44,529 bases of DNA from Balneolia bacterium (GTDB lineage Bacteria > Bacteroidota > Rhodothermia > Balneolales > Cyclonatronaceae). The position numbers and the translations under genes are program-made. Positions within the stretch are counted from its first letter, which is position 1. The number at the start of each line of letters is the position of its first letter. This document shows positions 6,967 to 15,716 of this stretch, piece by piece. The stretch is from the NCBI GenBank assembly GCA_022565795.1, contig JAIUMA010000023.1:1-44529 (forward strand), in the 5' to 3' direction. Below the pieces are notes generated by a model. The model was not told where the DNA came from. It did no database searches and was given only the letters and a program-made list of their open reading frames with translations.

Positions 6967-7851
6967 ATGTATATCGAAGAACTTATTGGAAACACGCCGC
7001 TTGTCCGGCTCAAGCATATACCCGTGAAAAAAAACGTGGCGATATACTGCAAGCTGGAGGGACAAAATCCAGGCGGGAGCGTAAAGGACCGGGCTGCGCT
7101 GGGCATGATAAACGGGGCGATGGAGCGTGGAGAGCTTAAAAGCGGGGACACCATCGTGGAAGCCACCAGCGGAAATACCGGCATTGCACTGGCCATGATT
7201 GCCAGGCTGAAGGGCATTAAAATCAAGCTGGTGATGCCCGAAAACTCGACCAAAGAGCGCGTTCAGACCATGAAAGCCTATGGCGCTGAGGTCATCCTTA
7301 CGCCAGCCGAAGGCACCATCGAATATTCCCGCACGCATGCCGAAGAGCTGGCGGAGAAACACGGCTACGTGATTCTGAATCAGTTTGGAAATCCAGATAA
7401 CTACCGCATGCACTACAACACAACCGGGCCGGAGATATGGCACGATACGGAGGGCAAAATCACGCACTTTGTGTCATCTATGGGCACAACGGGCACCATT
7501 ATGGGCGTTTCCCGCTATCTGAAGGAGCAGGACAAAAACGTGCAGATTGTAGGTACGCAGCCCAAGGACGGCTCCAGCATTCCGGGCATCAGGAGATGGT
7601 CGCCCGAGTTTCTCCCGGCCATTTACGAAAAGGAGCGCGTTGACCGCATCATAGACGTTAGCGAGGCCGAAGCGACGCGCATGACCCGCAGAATGGCCAA
7701 AGAGGAAGGCATCCTGGCCGGCATGAGCAGCGGAGGCGCGCTACAGGCCGCCATGAAACTGGCCATTGAGCTGGATGAGGGACTTATCGTCTGCATCACC
7801 TGCGACCGTGGCGACCGCTATCTGAGCTCACCCTTGTTTGAGGATATCTGA
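6967..7851 (+). CDS. cysM: Cysteine synthase B
   Basis: A PLP enzyme that makes L-cysteine from O-acetylserine and sulfide (CysM types can also accept thiosulfate). It has 294 residues. Lys40 in GGSVKDRAA is the Schiff-base lysine, SGNTG at 68-72 binds the substrate carboxylate and GTTGTIMG binds the PLP phosphate. The C-terminus CDRGDRYLSS is characteristic of the CysM branch rather than CysK. It is the partner of the serine acetyltransferase at 4366-5166; the two are often adjacent, and here an island of repeats and a toxin-antitoxin pair lies between them. Identity is secure; thiosulfate use is not shown. Confidence 0.94.
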   Translation: MYIEELIGNTPLVRLKHIPVKKNVAIYCKLEGQNPGGSVKDRAALGMINGAMERGELKSGDTIVEATSGNTGIALAMIARLKGIKIKLVMPENSTKERVQTMKAYGAEVILTPAEGTIEYSRTHAEELAEKHGYVILNQFGNPDNYRMHYNTTGPEIWHDTEGKITHFVSSMGTTGTIMGVSRYLKEQDKNVQIVGTQPKDGSSIPGIRRWSPEFLPAIYEKERVDRIIDVSEAEATRMTRRMAKEEGILAGMSSGGALQAAMKLAIELDEGLIVCITCDRGDRYLSSPLFEDI

Positions 7852-7861
7852 CAAGCGTCCC

Positions 7862-7885
7862 AAAAACTAAATCTTTATTATTTAG
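7862..7885 (-). terminator. Weak candidate terminator of the lipoprotein gene
   Basis: On the minus strand CTAAAT and ATTTAG form a 6-bp AT-only stem with a 7-base loop, followed by five T (7866 down to 7862). The stem includes the stop codon of the lipoprotein gene. The stem is weak, so the call is tentative. Confidence 0.3.
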
Positions 7886-8621
7886 CTAAAGGCCTAAAAT
7901 GAGGCTCGAAATCGTTGCTCTCCTGCTGCGGGATTTGCCACCTCAGGAAAGCGTCATACATTCCTTCCGTATGTGAAGTCACATCTCCTGAAAAGTACGA
8001 CAGGCTTCCGTTGATTTCGATGACTAGCTGAGGCGGGCCTGAATCTCCAAAAGTTTGTTGTGAGGTAAACAAAAAGCGCCGTTCGCGGTCAGATACAACC
8101 TCTACTATAACACCATACCCACCAAAGCCGCTGAATATATAGTATTCAGGCGCACATCGCTCTATACCCTCAAGCTGCAGATAATTACGGCATAATGCTC
8201 CCGGATTCAAATCTGCTCTGAATCTCAGATAAGCATATTGCTCGGATATAGGAAAAAACGAAACCTCTGATGGCAACAAGCCGGGGCGAATATCATCCCA
8301 CGGGAGTGAGCCATCTTCTTCAAACCTGCTTCTGGCCTCATCTGATAGCATGACTGTTATTAAACCCGGTCGCCATGGTGTAATAAACCGATTTTGGAAA
8401 AAATCGCTTCGGTTTCCATAGCGCGTCCGAATTTGGTTTAATGTACGGGCAGCTGATTCAATGTCGGCTTCTGAAGGCTCAATTTCACCGGTATACCACA
8501 ACGCAAAACCATAGGCTTCCGCGAGATCTTCTTCTGTTAAGTCGGCCGGATTAAACGGATCGACCGTATCGCAGGAAGTCAGAAAAAGAACGAGAATCGC
8601 AAAAAGGGTGATGGTTTTCAT
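7878..8621 (-). CDS. Lipoprotein of unknown function
   Basis: A 247-residue protein with a clear type II signal: MKTITLFAILVLF, then the lipobox LTSC with Cys17 as the lipidated residue. The mature N-terminus (DTVDPFNPADLTEEDL) is acidic. The rest is globular, with a central FSGFGGYGVIVEV segment and two further cysteines (LCRNYL, ERCAPE) that could form a disulfide. I do not recognise the family. It is convergent with cysM, and a short repeat-like gap follows upstream on its promoter side. Likely an outer or inner membrane lipoprotein exposed to the periplasm. Confidence 0.75.
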   Translation of the reverse strand: MKTITLFAILVLFLTSCDTVDPFNPADLTEEDLAEAYGFALWYTGEIEPSEADIESAARTLNQIRTRYGNRSDFFQNRFITPWRPGLITVMLSDEARSRFEEDGSLPWDDIRPGLLPSEVSFFPISEQYAYLRFRADLNPGALCRNYLQLEGIERCAPEYYIFSGFGGYGVIVEVVSDRERRFLFTSQQTFGDSGPPQLVIEINGSLSYFSGDVTSHTEGMYDAFLRWQIPQQESNDFEPHFRPLAK

Positions 8622-8730
8622 AGTTGACGCAGATTTGAGTTGCCGGTCTTTATTTATTTAATGTACTGAATCATTGGTTTCAGGGGAAAGCATTTTAATT
8701 AATTCCGGGTATTGGTGTTATGGCGGGTAA

Positions 8731-8830
8731 ACACTAAAACGGAAACCACTAAGAACCACTAAAAATTGAAAGAATCTCTTTCTACTACCTTAATCACTAC
8801 CTTTGCGGCCCTGCGTCTTTACGTGAAACC
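8731..8830. repeat. Degenerate intergenic repeat-like sequence
   Basis: The gap 8622-8907 has no gene. Within it, AAACCACTAAGAACCACTAA and the later CTTTGCGGCCCTGCGTC and TTTACGTGAAAC resemble dispersed intergenic repeats with CTAAG/CTTTGCG motifs seen in other environmental genomes. There is no second copy in this window to prove it. The remaining part would hold the promoters of the lipoprotein (minus) and the integrase-domain gene (plus), but I see no clear motif. Confidence 0.25.
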
Positions 8831-8907
8831 CGCACGGCACCAAAATGTTTCAACTTGTGTAAGGTTTTTGGCTTACGGCGCTCTATAGAGAAAAAAAGAA
8901 ATGCCGT

Positions 8908-9222
8908 ATGAAACTACTCCAGCAGCTCGAAAAGAACTTACTTGATGAGGGCTACAGTCCGCGCAGCCGGCATCAGTACCGGAAGTGGATTGTGGCCTTC
9001 ATTCGCTTTCACTACCTCAGGCATCCGTCTGAGCTTTCTGAATGGCACATCCGCCTGTACCTGCTTCACCTCTCTTGCTACAGAAAATGCGGGCGGTATC
9101 AGATCAGACAGTGTACGTCGGCTCTTCTGTTTTTATACAGACGCGTATTGGATTTGCCTGATTTCTACCTGCCCGAACCTCAGCCGCCTGAGCAGCCTCC
9201 GCATCCGGCATTTGACAGCTGA
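8908..9222 (+). CDS. Lone core-binding (SAM-like) domain of an integron-type tyrosine recombinase
   Basis: A 104-residue protein whose whole length matches the N-terminal core-binding domain of IntI/XerC-type integrases. Visible features are LLQQLEKNLLDEGYSPRSRHQYRKWI at 3-28, FIRFHYLRHPSEL, a helix with LRLYLLHL-like pattern (IRLYLLHL) and TSALLFLYRRVLDLP. In full-length integrases a catalytic domain with Arg, His, Arg and Tyr residues follows; here the frame stops after a proline-rich tail (PEPQPPEQPP). No catalytic domain is found downstream before the thioesterase gene. It is either a truncated integrase or a stand-alone DNA-binding protein. The start ATG at 8908 fits the family N-terminus. 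Confidence 0.7.
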   Translation: MKLLQQLEKNLLDEGYSPRSRHQYRKWIVAFIRFHYLRHPSELSEWHIRLYLLHLSCYRKCGRYQIRQCTSALLFLYRRVLDLPDFYLPEPQPPEQPPHPAFDS

Positions 9223-9298
9223 GACAGAACGCATCACCCTTTACCCTGCCTTCAAAAGCGGTTATATTAGTCGCCCATATCCGCTCACTCAATTTTGT

Positions 9299-10069
9299 AT
9301 GATGAAGCCATTTGTGTTCACTCACACCGTCCGAACATTCGAAACCGACGCTCAGGGACTCCTGACCCCTTCTTCCCTCCTCAATATTCTGCAGTACGGC
9401 GCCGGCAAACATGCCGACGACCTGGGCTGGTCAGTGCGATCGCTGCACGAAAGCGGAAAGACGTGGGTACTTCAGCGGTTTTATGTGGAAATCGAAAAGC
9501 TGCCATCCGACAATGAGACCATCACCCTTACCACCTATCCAACAGGTGCGGAGCGGATTCTGGCCTATCGTGACTACAAGGTCGAAAATGAGGCCGGCGA
9601 GCTTCTTGTGAAAGCAACATCAAGCTGGGTTATTCTGGATCTCGAAAGCAGACGCGTGGTGGCTGTGCCCGACAACGTGAAGGACATAAGCGAATCATTC
9701 GGTCCGAAAATCACTTCCCTCCCCGCAAGCAGAATAACGCCATTTGACCCGCAAGATGGACCGGACAAAAACATCACGCATGAGTTCCGGGTGAGGCGGC
9801 ATGATTTAGATTTGAATCGCCACGTAAACAATGTGCGCTACATGGAATGGGCTATCGAAAGCGTGCCCGAAGCCGTATTTGAGAAGCTTCGTCTATCCAC
9901 TCTGGATATTGTTTTCAAGGCCGAATGCTTTTATGGCGACACGGTGATGTCGGTTAGTCGTCCGCTATCGGTTTCATCACATGATTACGCGCTCACGCAA
10001 TTTGAGCACCTCCTGTACAGAACATCAGACAAAAAGCCGGTCTGTCTGGTGCATTCCTCCTGGAAGTAA
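9299..10069 (+). CDS. Acyl-ACP thioesterase
   Basis: Releases fatty acids from acyl carrier protein. The 256-residue protein has the two-hotdog layout of the FatA/FatB-like family (Pfam acyl-ACP thioesterase). The first hotdog begins HTVRTFETDAQG and includes SLLNILQYGAGKHADDLG. The second carries the active-site block DLDLNRHVNNVRYMEWA, with Asn173 and His175. A longer open frame starts at 8942, but its first 119 codons overlap the integrase-domain gene in another frame and match nothing, so the tandem ATG at 9299 is the start. Cytoplasmic. The product may feed membrane lipid or free fatty acid pools; chain-length preference cannot be read. Confidence 0.9.
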   Translation: MMKPFVFTHTVRTFETDAQGLLTPSSLLNILQYGAGKHADDLGWSVRSLHESGKTWVLQRFYVEIEKLPSDNETITLTTYPTGAERILAYRDYKVENEAGELLVKATSSWVILDLESRRVVAVPDNVKDISESFGPKITSLPASRITPFDPQDGPDKNITHEFRVRRHDLDLNRHVNNVRYMEWAIESVPEAVFEKLRLSTLDIVFKAECFYGDTVMSVSRPLSVSSHDYALTQFEHLLYRTSDKKPVCLVHSSWK

Positions 10070-10293
10070 AATAACGACCGACTTCCTATCAGCCTGTTCC
10101 ATATAAGTGGTTGGCGAACCGGGTTGAAGTTCCTTTCCGGGATACTCACCTATTCCGGTTCAGAATGTGATGCATTTCATGGCAAACGGCATGCGTGCCA
10201 CCTTCTGTCTCCTCCCCCTGTTCCACCTTTTATTCGCATAATCATTGCGCCGTAACGCGTTAGAATAATCAAATAATCGAATACAAATGTCGC

Positions 10294-10312
10294 ATTTAGA
10301 TTTTATCTAAAT
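10294..10312. promoter_or_regulatory. Candidate operator upstream of the rrf2/cco locus
   Basis: A perfect inverted repeat: ATTTAGAT, spacer TTT, ATCTAAAT. It ends 50 bases before the rrf2 ATG. Size and symmetry suit a dimeric Rrf2 regulator, so self-regulation is plausible. A second, looser pair (ATTCTA at 10327-10332 and TAGAAT at 10349-10354) lies between it and the gene. The rest of the gap 10070-10362 shows no gene. Confidence 0.5.
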
Positions 10313-10362
10313 AGCTTTAATCCTATATTCTAATATCAATATACGATATAGAATTTAGGACT

Positions 10363-10821
10363 ATGCAGTTTCTATCCTTAGGCACACAATACACCCTTAC
10401 CGCGCTCATCACCCTCAGCAAAGAGGGCACCGGCGTAGCTGTGTCCGCTTCTAAACTTGCTGAACCGCTTAACAGCCCGAGCACCTATTTAAGCCAGATG
10501 CTCACTAATCTCATTGAGCCGGGCATAATTGGCACCAGACGGGGAATAAACGGTGGTGTGTACCTTGCCAGGGATGCCAAAGAGGTTTCTCTTTACGACA
10601 TCGTAACCGCTGTTGAGGGAGATACATTTTTCCAGACCTGCTTCCTTGGCATAAGCGGCTGCGGCGATATCGAGCCCTGCCCTTTCCACGATGAATGGGG
10701 GAAGAAGAGAGGAAAAATCGAAGACTGGCTGAAATCTACCTCGCTTGAAGAGCTTGCCAACGATACATCGACCATGCTTACAGATGGCTTGTTGCAATTT
10801 GAGCGTAAAGCAAAACGCTGA
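10363..10821 (+). CDS. Rrf2 family Fe-S transcriptional regulator
   Basis: A 152-residue Rrf2 regulator. The N-terminal winged helix-turn-helix covers about 1-75 (TYLSQMLTNL recognition region, GGVYLAR wing). The middle has three cysteines, Cys93, Cys100 and Cys106, spaced C-X6-C-X5-C, which is where IscR, NsrR and RirA bind their [Fe-S] cluster. The cluster would sense iron-sulfur status, oxygen or nitric oxide; which one cannot be told. It lies 22 bases before ccoI on the same strand, so it probably controls the cbb3 oxidase genes and itself. The X6 spacing differs slightly from the X5 of IscR and the X7 of RirA, so orthology to a named member is not claimed. Confidence 0.88.
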   Translation: MQFLSLGTQYTLTALITLSKEGTGVAVSASKLAEPLNSPSTYLSQMLTNLIEPGIIGTRRGINGGVYLARDAKEVSLYDIVTAVEGDTFFQTCFLGISGCGDIEPCPFHDEWGKKRGKIEDWLKSTSLEELANDTSTMLTDGLLQFERKAKR

Positions 10822-10843
10822 TTCACTTTTTTGATTCACTTAC

Positions 10844-13294
10844 ATGTCTGCTGAACTACTCGAAAAAACTCAGTGCACCCATTGCGGTGAACCCTGTGAC
10901 GAAGAGCTTATAAGCAGTGGCGACAATCACTTTTGTTGCCACGGTTGCCAGACTGTATTTGAACTTTTGAGTGAAAGTGGCCTAAACTCCTACTACAGCC
11001 TCGATAAGGAAACGCCCGGGATATCGATGCGCAAGGTAAAGCAATCCTCGGAGTTTGCGCACCTCGACGACCCGACTGTCAGCTCCAAACTGCTTGATTT
11101 CACAGACGGAACGCAGGCACGGGTTACCCTTCGACTGCCGCAAATTCACTGCAGCTCCTGCATCTATCTGCTCGAAAACCTGCACAAGCTGGAGTCCGGC
11201 GTAAAACAGGTTGAAGTATTCTTCGATCGTCGTGAAGCATCTATACATTTCAGCATAGATACGCTGCCGCTTTCGGGACTAGCCGCGCTTCTCTCCCGCA
11301 TTGGCTATGAGCCTGATCTGAGCCTCGATCACCTGAGCGAAAAGAAACAGAAGCAAAACAACAAGCCGCTGCTGCTTAAAATCGGAATTGCGGGTTTCGC
11401 ATTTGGCAATATCATGCTTTTCAGTCTGCCGGAATACCTGGCAGGACCCGGCGGAATTGACAAGCAGTTTCTCACGCTGTTCGGCGGCCTCAACATCATC
11501 CTTGCCCTGCCCGTCTTTTTTTACAGCAGTCTGGATTTCTATAAACCGGCTATAACGAGTATTCGTCAGCGGCAGTGGAGCATGGATATTGCCATTTCAC
11601 TTGGCATAATCGCGATGTTTTTCCGCAGCCTGTATGAGATTCTTTCGGGTTATGGAGTGGGCTATATGGACTCCTTCACTATGCTGGTTTTCTTCCTTCT
11701 GGTAGGACGTCTCTTCCAGCAAAAAACCTACGACAGCCTCTCCTTCGATCGCGACTTCAAGGCTTATTTTCCGCTATCGGTCATTCGTCTCACCTCATCC
11801 GGTGGTGAGGAGAGCGTTGCCGCCACTCGTATTGAGACCGACGACAAAATCGTAATCCGCAACGGAGAACTGGTTCCGGCCGACTCGCTTCTCCTTGATG
11901 AAGAGGCATGGCTGGACTACAGCTTTGTAACCGGCGAGTCCGAGCCGGTTAAAGTTACGAAGGGGCAGCTTGTGTATGCCGGAGGACGCAATGTTAAAAC
12001 ATCTGCGCTTTTTAAGACCGTAAAGCCTGTTTCGAGCAGCTACCTTACCAGACTTTGGAACAGCGAGACGTTCAGAAAGCCCAAAGCAGAAGGCCTGTAC
12101 TCGACATCAGCCCGATTCAGTCGGTACTTCTCGCCTACTATATTGGCCGTTGCCACTTTGTCTGCTCTTTACTGGCTGCCTAACGAGCCAGGGCTGGCCA
12201 TTAATGCGTTTACAGCCGTACTCATAATTGCGTGTCCCTGTGCCATCGCCCTCTCGGCTCCGTTCACTCTTGGGTGGGCAACAAAAATAATGGGCAAGAA
12301 CAAAATCTACCTGAAAAATGCCGAAGTGACCGAGCAGTTTGCCGTGGTCGACAGCGTTGTTTTCGACAAAACCGGCACGCTTACCCACCGAGACCAAAGC
12401 GATGTAACCTTTCGCGGCCGGAATCTGGATCAGGACGAAATCAGGCTGCTCATTTCCTCACTGCACGAAAACACGCATCCACTGGGTCGCGCAATCTACC
12501 ATCACCTTAAAAAAGACCTGAACGCTCCTCTTCAACAGTATCTCCTTCGGGCTGACTCGTACACAGAGGAGAGCGGCAAAGGAACCGAGGCCGTCATTTC
12601 CGGCCAAAGGGTACGCGTAGGTTCTGCAAAATGGGTAGGAGCAGAAGCTGAAGCTCAGGATGATACCAGCGGTCGTTCTTCCCGGGTTTTCATCTCATTT
12701 GATGACATCATCCCCGGTTATTTCGAGCTTGCCAATCGCTACCGCAGCGGGATGAACGAGCTTGTGAGCAATCTGCGCGGCTCGGTTCAGGACAAAGTTT
12801 ATCTGCTTTCCGGTGACAATGACCGCGAAAAAGCTACCCTCACCCCTGTTTTTGGTAGCGAACAAAACCTCAGATTCCATCAGACTCCGCACGACAAGCT
12901 GGCTTTTATTGAGCAGCTCCGCGACGGCAAAGCCGAAGTGCTTATGATTGGCGACGGACTAAATGATGCCGGAGCGCTTCGATCAAGCACCGTGGGTATT
13001 TCACTGGCTGAAGATACCAGCAGCTTCACTCCGGCAAGCGATGTAATTATGGAAGCCGGCTCATTGCCGCTGTTGGATCGGGTGCTCAACTTTTCGAAAA
13101 AGTCCATCACCATCATTTATATCAGTTTTGGCATTTCGATTCTCTACAACATCATCGGGCTTTCCTACGCGGTAACCGGCACGCTATCACCGCTGATTTG
13201 CGCCATCATTATGCCGGTAAGCTCAATCTCAGTAATCTTTTTCACCACCTTTGCAACCCACTGGGCTGCATGGAAAAACGGACTTCAAACATGA
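10844..13294 (+). CDS. ccoI: CcoI-type copper P1B-ATPase for cbb3 oxidase assembly
   Basis: An 816-residue heavy-metal P-type ATPase that moves copper across the inner membrane for insertion into cbb3 oxidase. It starts with a Cys-rich domain (CTHCGEPC at 11-18 and FCCHGC at 30-35) typical of CcoI/FixI, then an HMA domain with CSSC at 103-106. The transmembrane CPC motif is at 464-466, the phosphorylation motif DKTGT begins at Asp508, TGES lies in the actuator domain and MIGDGLNDAGAL in the hinge. Several membrane helices flank these. Its place before ccoS and ccoNO supports the CcoI assignment over a general copper exporter. The stop overlaps the ATG of ccoS by four bases. Confidence 0.94.
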   Translation: MSAELLEKTQCTHCGEPCDEELISSGDNHFCCHGCQTVFELLSESGLNSYYSLDKETPGISMRKVKQSSEFAHLDDPTVSSKLLDFTDGTQARVTLRLPQIHCSSCIYLLENLHKLESGVKQVEVFFDRREASIHFSIDTLPLSGLAALLSRIGYEPDLSLDHLSEKKQKQNNKPLLLKIGIAGFAFGNIMLFSLPEYLAGPGGIDKQFLTLFGGLNIILALPVFFYSSLDFYKPAITSIRQRQWSMDIAISLGIIAMFFRSLYEILSGYGVGYMDSFTMLVFFLLVGRLFQQKTYDSLSFDRDFKAYFPLSVIRLTSSGGEESVAATRIETDDKIVIRNGELVPADSLLLDEEAWLDYSFVTGESEPVKVTKGQLVYAGGRNVKTSALFKTVKPVSSSYLTRLWNSETFRKPKAEGLYSTSARFSRYFSPTILAVATLSALYWLPNEPGLAINAFTAVLIIACPCAIALSAPFTLGWATKIMGKNKIYLKNAEVTEQFAVVDSVVFDKTGTLTHRDQSDVTFRGRNLDQDEIRLLISSLHENTHPLGRAIYHHLKKDLNAPLQQYLLRADSYTEESGKGTEAVISGQRVRVGSAKWVGAEAEAQDDTSGRSSRVFISFDDIIPGYFELANRYRSGMNELVSNLRGSVQDKVYLLSGDNDREKATLTPVFGSEQNLRFHQTPHDKLAFIEQLRDGKAEVLMIGDGLNDAGALRSSTVGISLAEDTSSFTPASDVIMEAGSLPLLDRVLNFSKKSITIIYISFGISILYNIIGLSYAVTGTLSPLICAIIMPVSSISVIFFTTFATHWAAWKNGLQT

Positions 13295-13500
13295 GCGTAA
13301 TGTATATGCTTATTGCCTTCAGTCTGCTCATCGCAAGCGGCTTTTTGCTGGCCTTTATCTGGGCGATGCGAAACGGGCAGTATGAAGACAAATACACACC
13401 ATCGGTTCGCATCCTGTTCGATGATGAGCCCAGAGTAGATTCGACAACCGATTCTGAAGAAAAAACATCAACAAAATCACAACACACTAACAAATCATAA
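13291..13500 (+). CDS. ccoS: CcoS, cbb3 oxidase assembly protein
   Basis: A 69-residue protein with one membrane helix near the N-terminus (YMLIAFSLLIASGFLLAFIW) followed by NGQYEDKYTPSVRILFDD, the signature of CcoS, which takes part in maturing the cofactors of subunit CcoN. The tail is polar and rich in Ser, Thr and Lys. The ATG at 13291 overlaps the ccoI stop (ATGA); a longer frame from 13198 exists but would run through ccoI code, so the short form is chosen. ccoNO follows three bases after the stop. Confidence 0.92.
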   Translation: MSVMYMLIAFSLLIASGFLLAFIWAMRNGQYEDKYTPSVRILFDDEPRVDSTTDSEEKTSTKSQHTNKS

Positions 13501-13503
13501 ATC

Positions 13504-15690
13504 ATGGCAACTGAAACCTTTTACTACGACAATAAGATTGTCCGCAATTTTGCGATTGCGACCGCTATTTGGGGTGTAATTGGTATGCTGGTAGGCTTGA
13601 TCATCGCCATCAAGCTGTTTGCGCCGGACTTTCTGGGATTCATACCGGAATTGTCGTACGGCCGCCTGCGTCCGCTTCACACCAATGCTGTTGTTTTTGC
13701 TTTTGCCGGCAACGCCATTTTCCTGGGGGTTTACTACTCGCTGCAGCGACTGTGTAAGAGCAGAATGTGGAGCGACACCCTCAGTAAACTCAACTTCTGG
13801 GGCTGGCAGGCGATTATTGTATCGGCCGTCTTCACCCTTCCATTGGGCTATACACAAAGTAAAGAATATGCTGAGCTGGAGTGGCCAATTGCCATTGCAA
13901 TCGCCGTAGTATGGGTGATTTTCGGCGTAAATATGATGATGACCATCTACAAGCGCCGCGTGAAGCACATGTATGTAGCCATCTGGTTCTACATCGCTAC
14001 GTTTGTAACGGTTGCCGTGCTTCATATCGTAAACAACCTGGTGCTCCCGGTTGATATGCTCAAAAGCTACTCTATGTTTGCCGGGGTACAGGATGCGCTG
14101 GTGCAGTGGTGGTACGGACACAACGCGGTTGCGTTCTTCCTTACCACGCCTTTCCTCGGGTTTATGTACTACTTTATCCCGAAAGCAGCCAATCGTCCGA
14201 TTTTCTCCTACCGATTGTCGATCGTCCACTTCTGGGCGCTGATTTTCATTTATATCTGGGCCGGACCCCATCACCTTCTGTACACCGCTCTTCCGGGCTG
14301 GGCACAGTCGCTCGGGGTTGTCTTCTCGGTGATGCTTATCGCTCCATCGTGGGGTGGTATGATTAACGGTCTGTTTACGCTTCGCGGCGCCTGGGACCGC
14401 GTTCGTCAGGATCCGGTGCTGAAATTCCTCGTAGTAGGCGTTACCGCATACGGTATGGCAACGTTTGAAGGGCCTATGATGTCGTTCAAGAGCGTGAACG
14501 CCATCACCCATTACACCGACTACGTGATTTCCCACGTGCACACCGCTGCGCTGGCATGGAACGGTGGTCTGACGTTCGCCATGCTCTATTTTATCATTCC
14601 GCGGATTTTCAACACGAAAATCTACAGCATCAAGCTGGCCAACTTCCACTTCTGGGCCGCGACCATGGGTATGGTGATTTACGTGATTCCAATTTACTGG
14701 GGCGGTATCACACAGTCGCTGATGTGGAAAGAGTTCACCGCTGACGGTACCCTCATGTACCCGAACTTCATGGAAACCGTAACCCACCTCATCCCGATGT
14801 ACATTGCGCGCGCCGTTGGCGGTTCGCTTTACATCGTTGGTATTCTGGTCGGTACGTTCAACCTATTCAAAACCATGAGAGCAGGCGAGCTGATTGCCGA
14901 TGAGAAAGCTGAAGCTCAGGTTGCCGTTGCAGAATCTGCTGCCCGCAAGGAAAGCACCTTCCACCGCTGGCTGGAGTCAAAACCGACGCTCTTCACCGTT
15001 CTTACAACCGTAGCCATCCTTATTGGGGGTATCGTTGAGTATGTGCCTACAGCACTTATCAGCTCGAACGTACCTACGATTGAGAGCGTACAACCATACA
15101 CCCCGCTTGAGCTTGAGGGCCGCGACATTTACATCGCAGAGGGCTGCCTTGGCTGCCACTCCCAGATGATTCGTCCGTTCCGTTCGGAAACAGAGCGCTA
15201 CGGTGAGTACTCCAAAGCCGGCGAGTTTGTATATGATCGCCCGTTCCTCTGGGGCTCCAAGCGTACCGGTCCGGATCTTCACCGCATTGGCGGAAAGTAT
15301 CCTGACTCCTGGCACTATATGCACTTCATGGAGCCGCGCTCGACCTCACCGGGTTCGATTATGCCGGCATATCCGTGGTTTGCAACAAGCACTGTTAATA
15401 TTGAGTCCATTCCGGCCAAGATCCGTACGCTTCAGCGCCTCGGAGTGCCTTACGCTCAAGGTTTCGACCAGCAGGCCATCGATCACTACCGTAACCAGGC
15501 TGAAGCCATTGCGAGTGGCCTCAGCAGCAGCGGATTTGACGTTGAGTGGGACAGCCAAATGGTAGCGATGATTGCCTATATGCAGCGTCTCGGTACTGAT
15601 ATAAGTGCGCAGGCTGATAGAGTCGACGCCGTACCGCTCAGACGCGACAATGACGAAGCGGACGCCACGGCAACCGTAAGCCATAATTAA
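13504..15690 (+). CDS. ccoNO: Fused cbb3 cytochrome c oxidase subunits I and II (CcoN-CcoO)
   Basis: A 728-residue fusion of the catalytic subunit and the monoheme cytochrome c subunit. The CcoN part (about 1-470) has 12 or more membrane helices with heme and copper ligands in LHTNAVVF, WWYGHNAVAF, WAGPHHLLYT and HVHTAALAWNG. The CcoO part (about 490-728) starts with a membrane helix and has one heme c site, Cys548-Leu-Gly-Cys551-His552, plus the family block QMIRPFRSE and SIMPAYPW, whose Met is a probable axial ligand. The enzyme reduces oxygen to water at low oxygen levels and pumps protons. Fusion of ccoN and ccoO is common in Bacteroidota. The two subunits are normally separate proteins. 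Confidence 0.95.
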   Translation: MATETFYYDNKIVRNFAIATAIWGVIGMLVGLIIAIKLFAPDFLGFIPELSYGRLRPLHTNAVVFAFAGNAIFLGVYYSLQRLCKSRMWSDTLSKLNFWGWQAIIVSAVFTLPLGYTQSKEYAELEWPIAIAIAVVWVIFGVNMMMTIYKRRVKHMYVAIWFYIATFVTVAVLHIVNNLVLPVDMLKSYSMFAGVQDALVQWWYGHNAVAFFLTTPFLGFMYYFIPKAANRPIFSYRLSIVHFWALIFIYIWAGPHHLLYTALPGWAQSLGVVFSVMLIAPSWGGMINGLFTLRGAWDRVRQDPVLKFLVVGVTAYGMATFEGPMMSFKSVNAITHYTDYVISHVHTAALAWNGGLTFAMLYFIIPRIFNTKIYSIKLANFHFWAATMGMVIYVIPIYWGGITQSLMWKEFTADGTLMYPNFMETVTHLIPMYIARAVGGSLYIVGILVGTFNLFKTMRAGELIADEKAEAQVAVAESAARKESTFHRWLESKPTLFTVLTTVAILIGGIVEYVPTALISSNVPTIESVQPYTPLELEGRDIYIAEGCLGCHSQMIRPFRSETERYGEYSKAGEFVYDRPFLWGSKRTGPDLHRIGGKYPDSWHYMHFMEPRSTSPGSIMPAYPWFATSTVNIESIPAKIRTLQRLGVPYAQGFDQQAIDHYRNQAEAIASGLSSSGFDVEWDSQMVAMIAYMQRLGTDISAQADRVDAVPLRRDNDEADATATVSHN

Positions 15691-15716
15691 TTAACACTCT
15701 TAAATCATAAACTATT

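Noticed and set aside
8942-9298. N-terminal extension of the thioesterase frame
   Set aside because: These codons overlap the integrase-domain gene in another frame, look like no protein, and a tandem ATG at 9299 gives the family start.
13495-14787. 430-codon frame on the minus strand
   Set aside because: It is antisense to ccoNO, has a composition typical of a shadow frame (many His, Arg and Asn) and no known motif.
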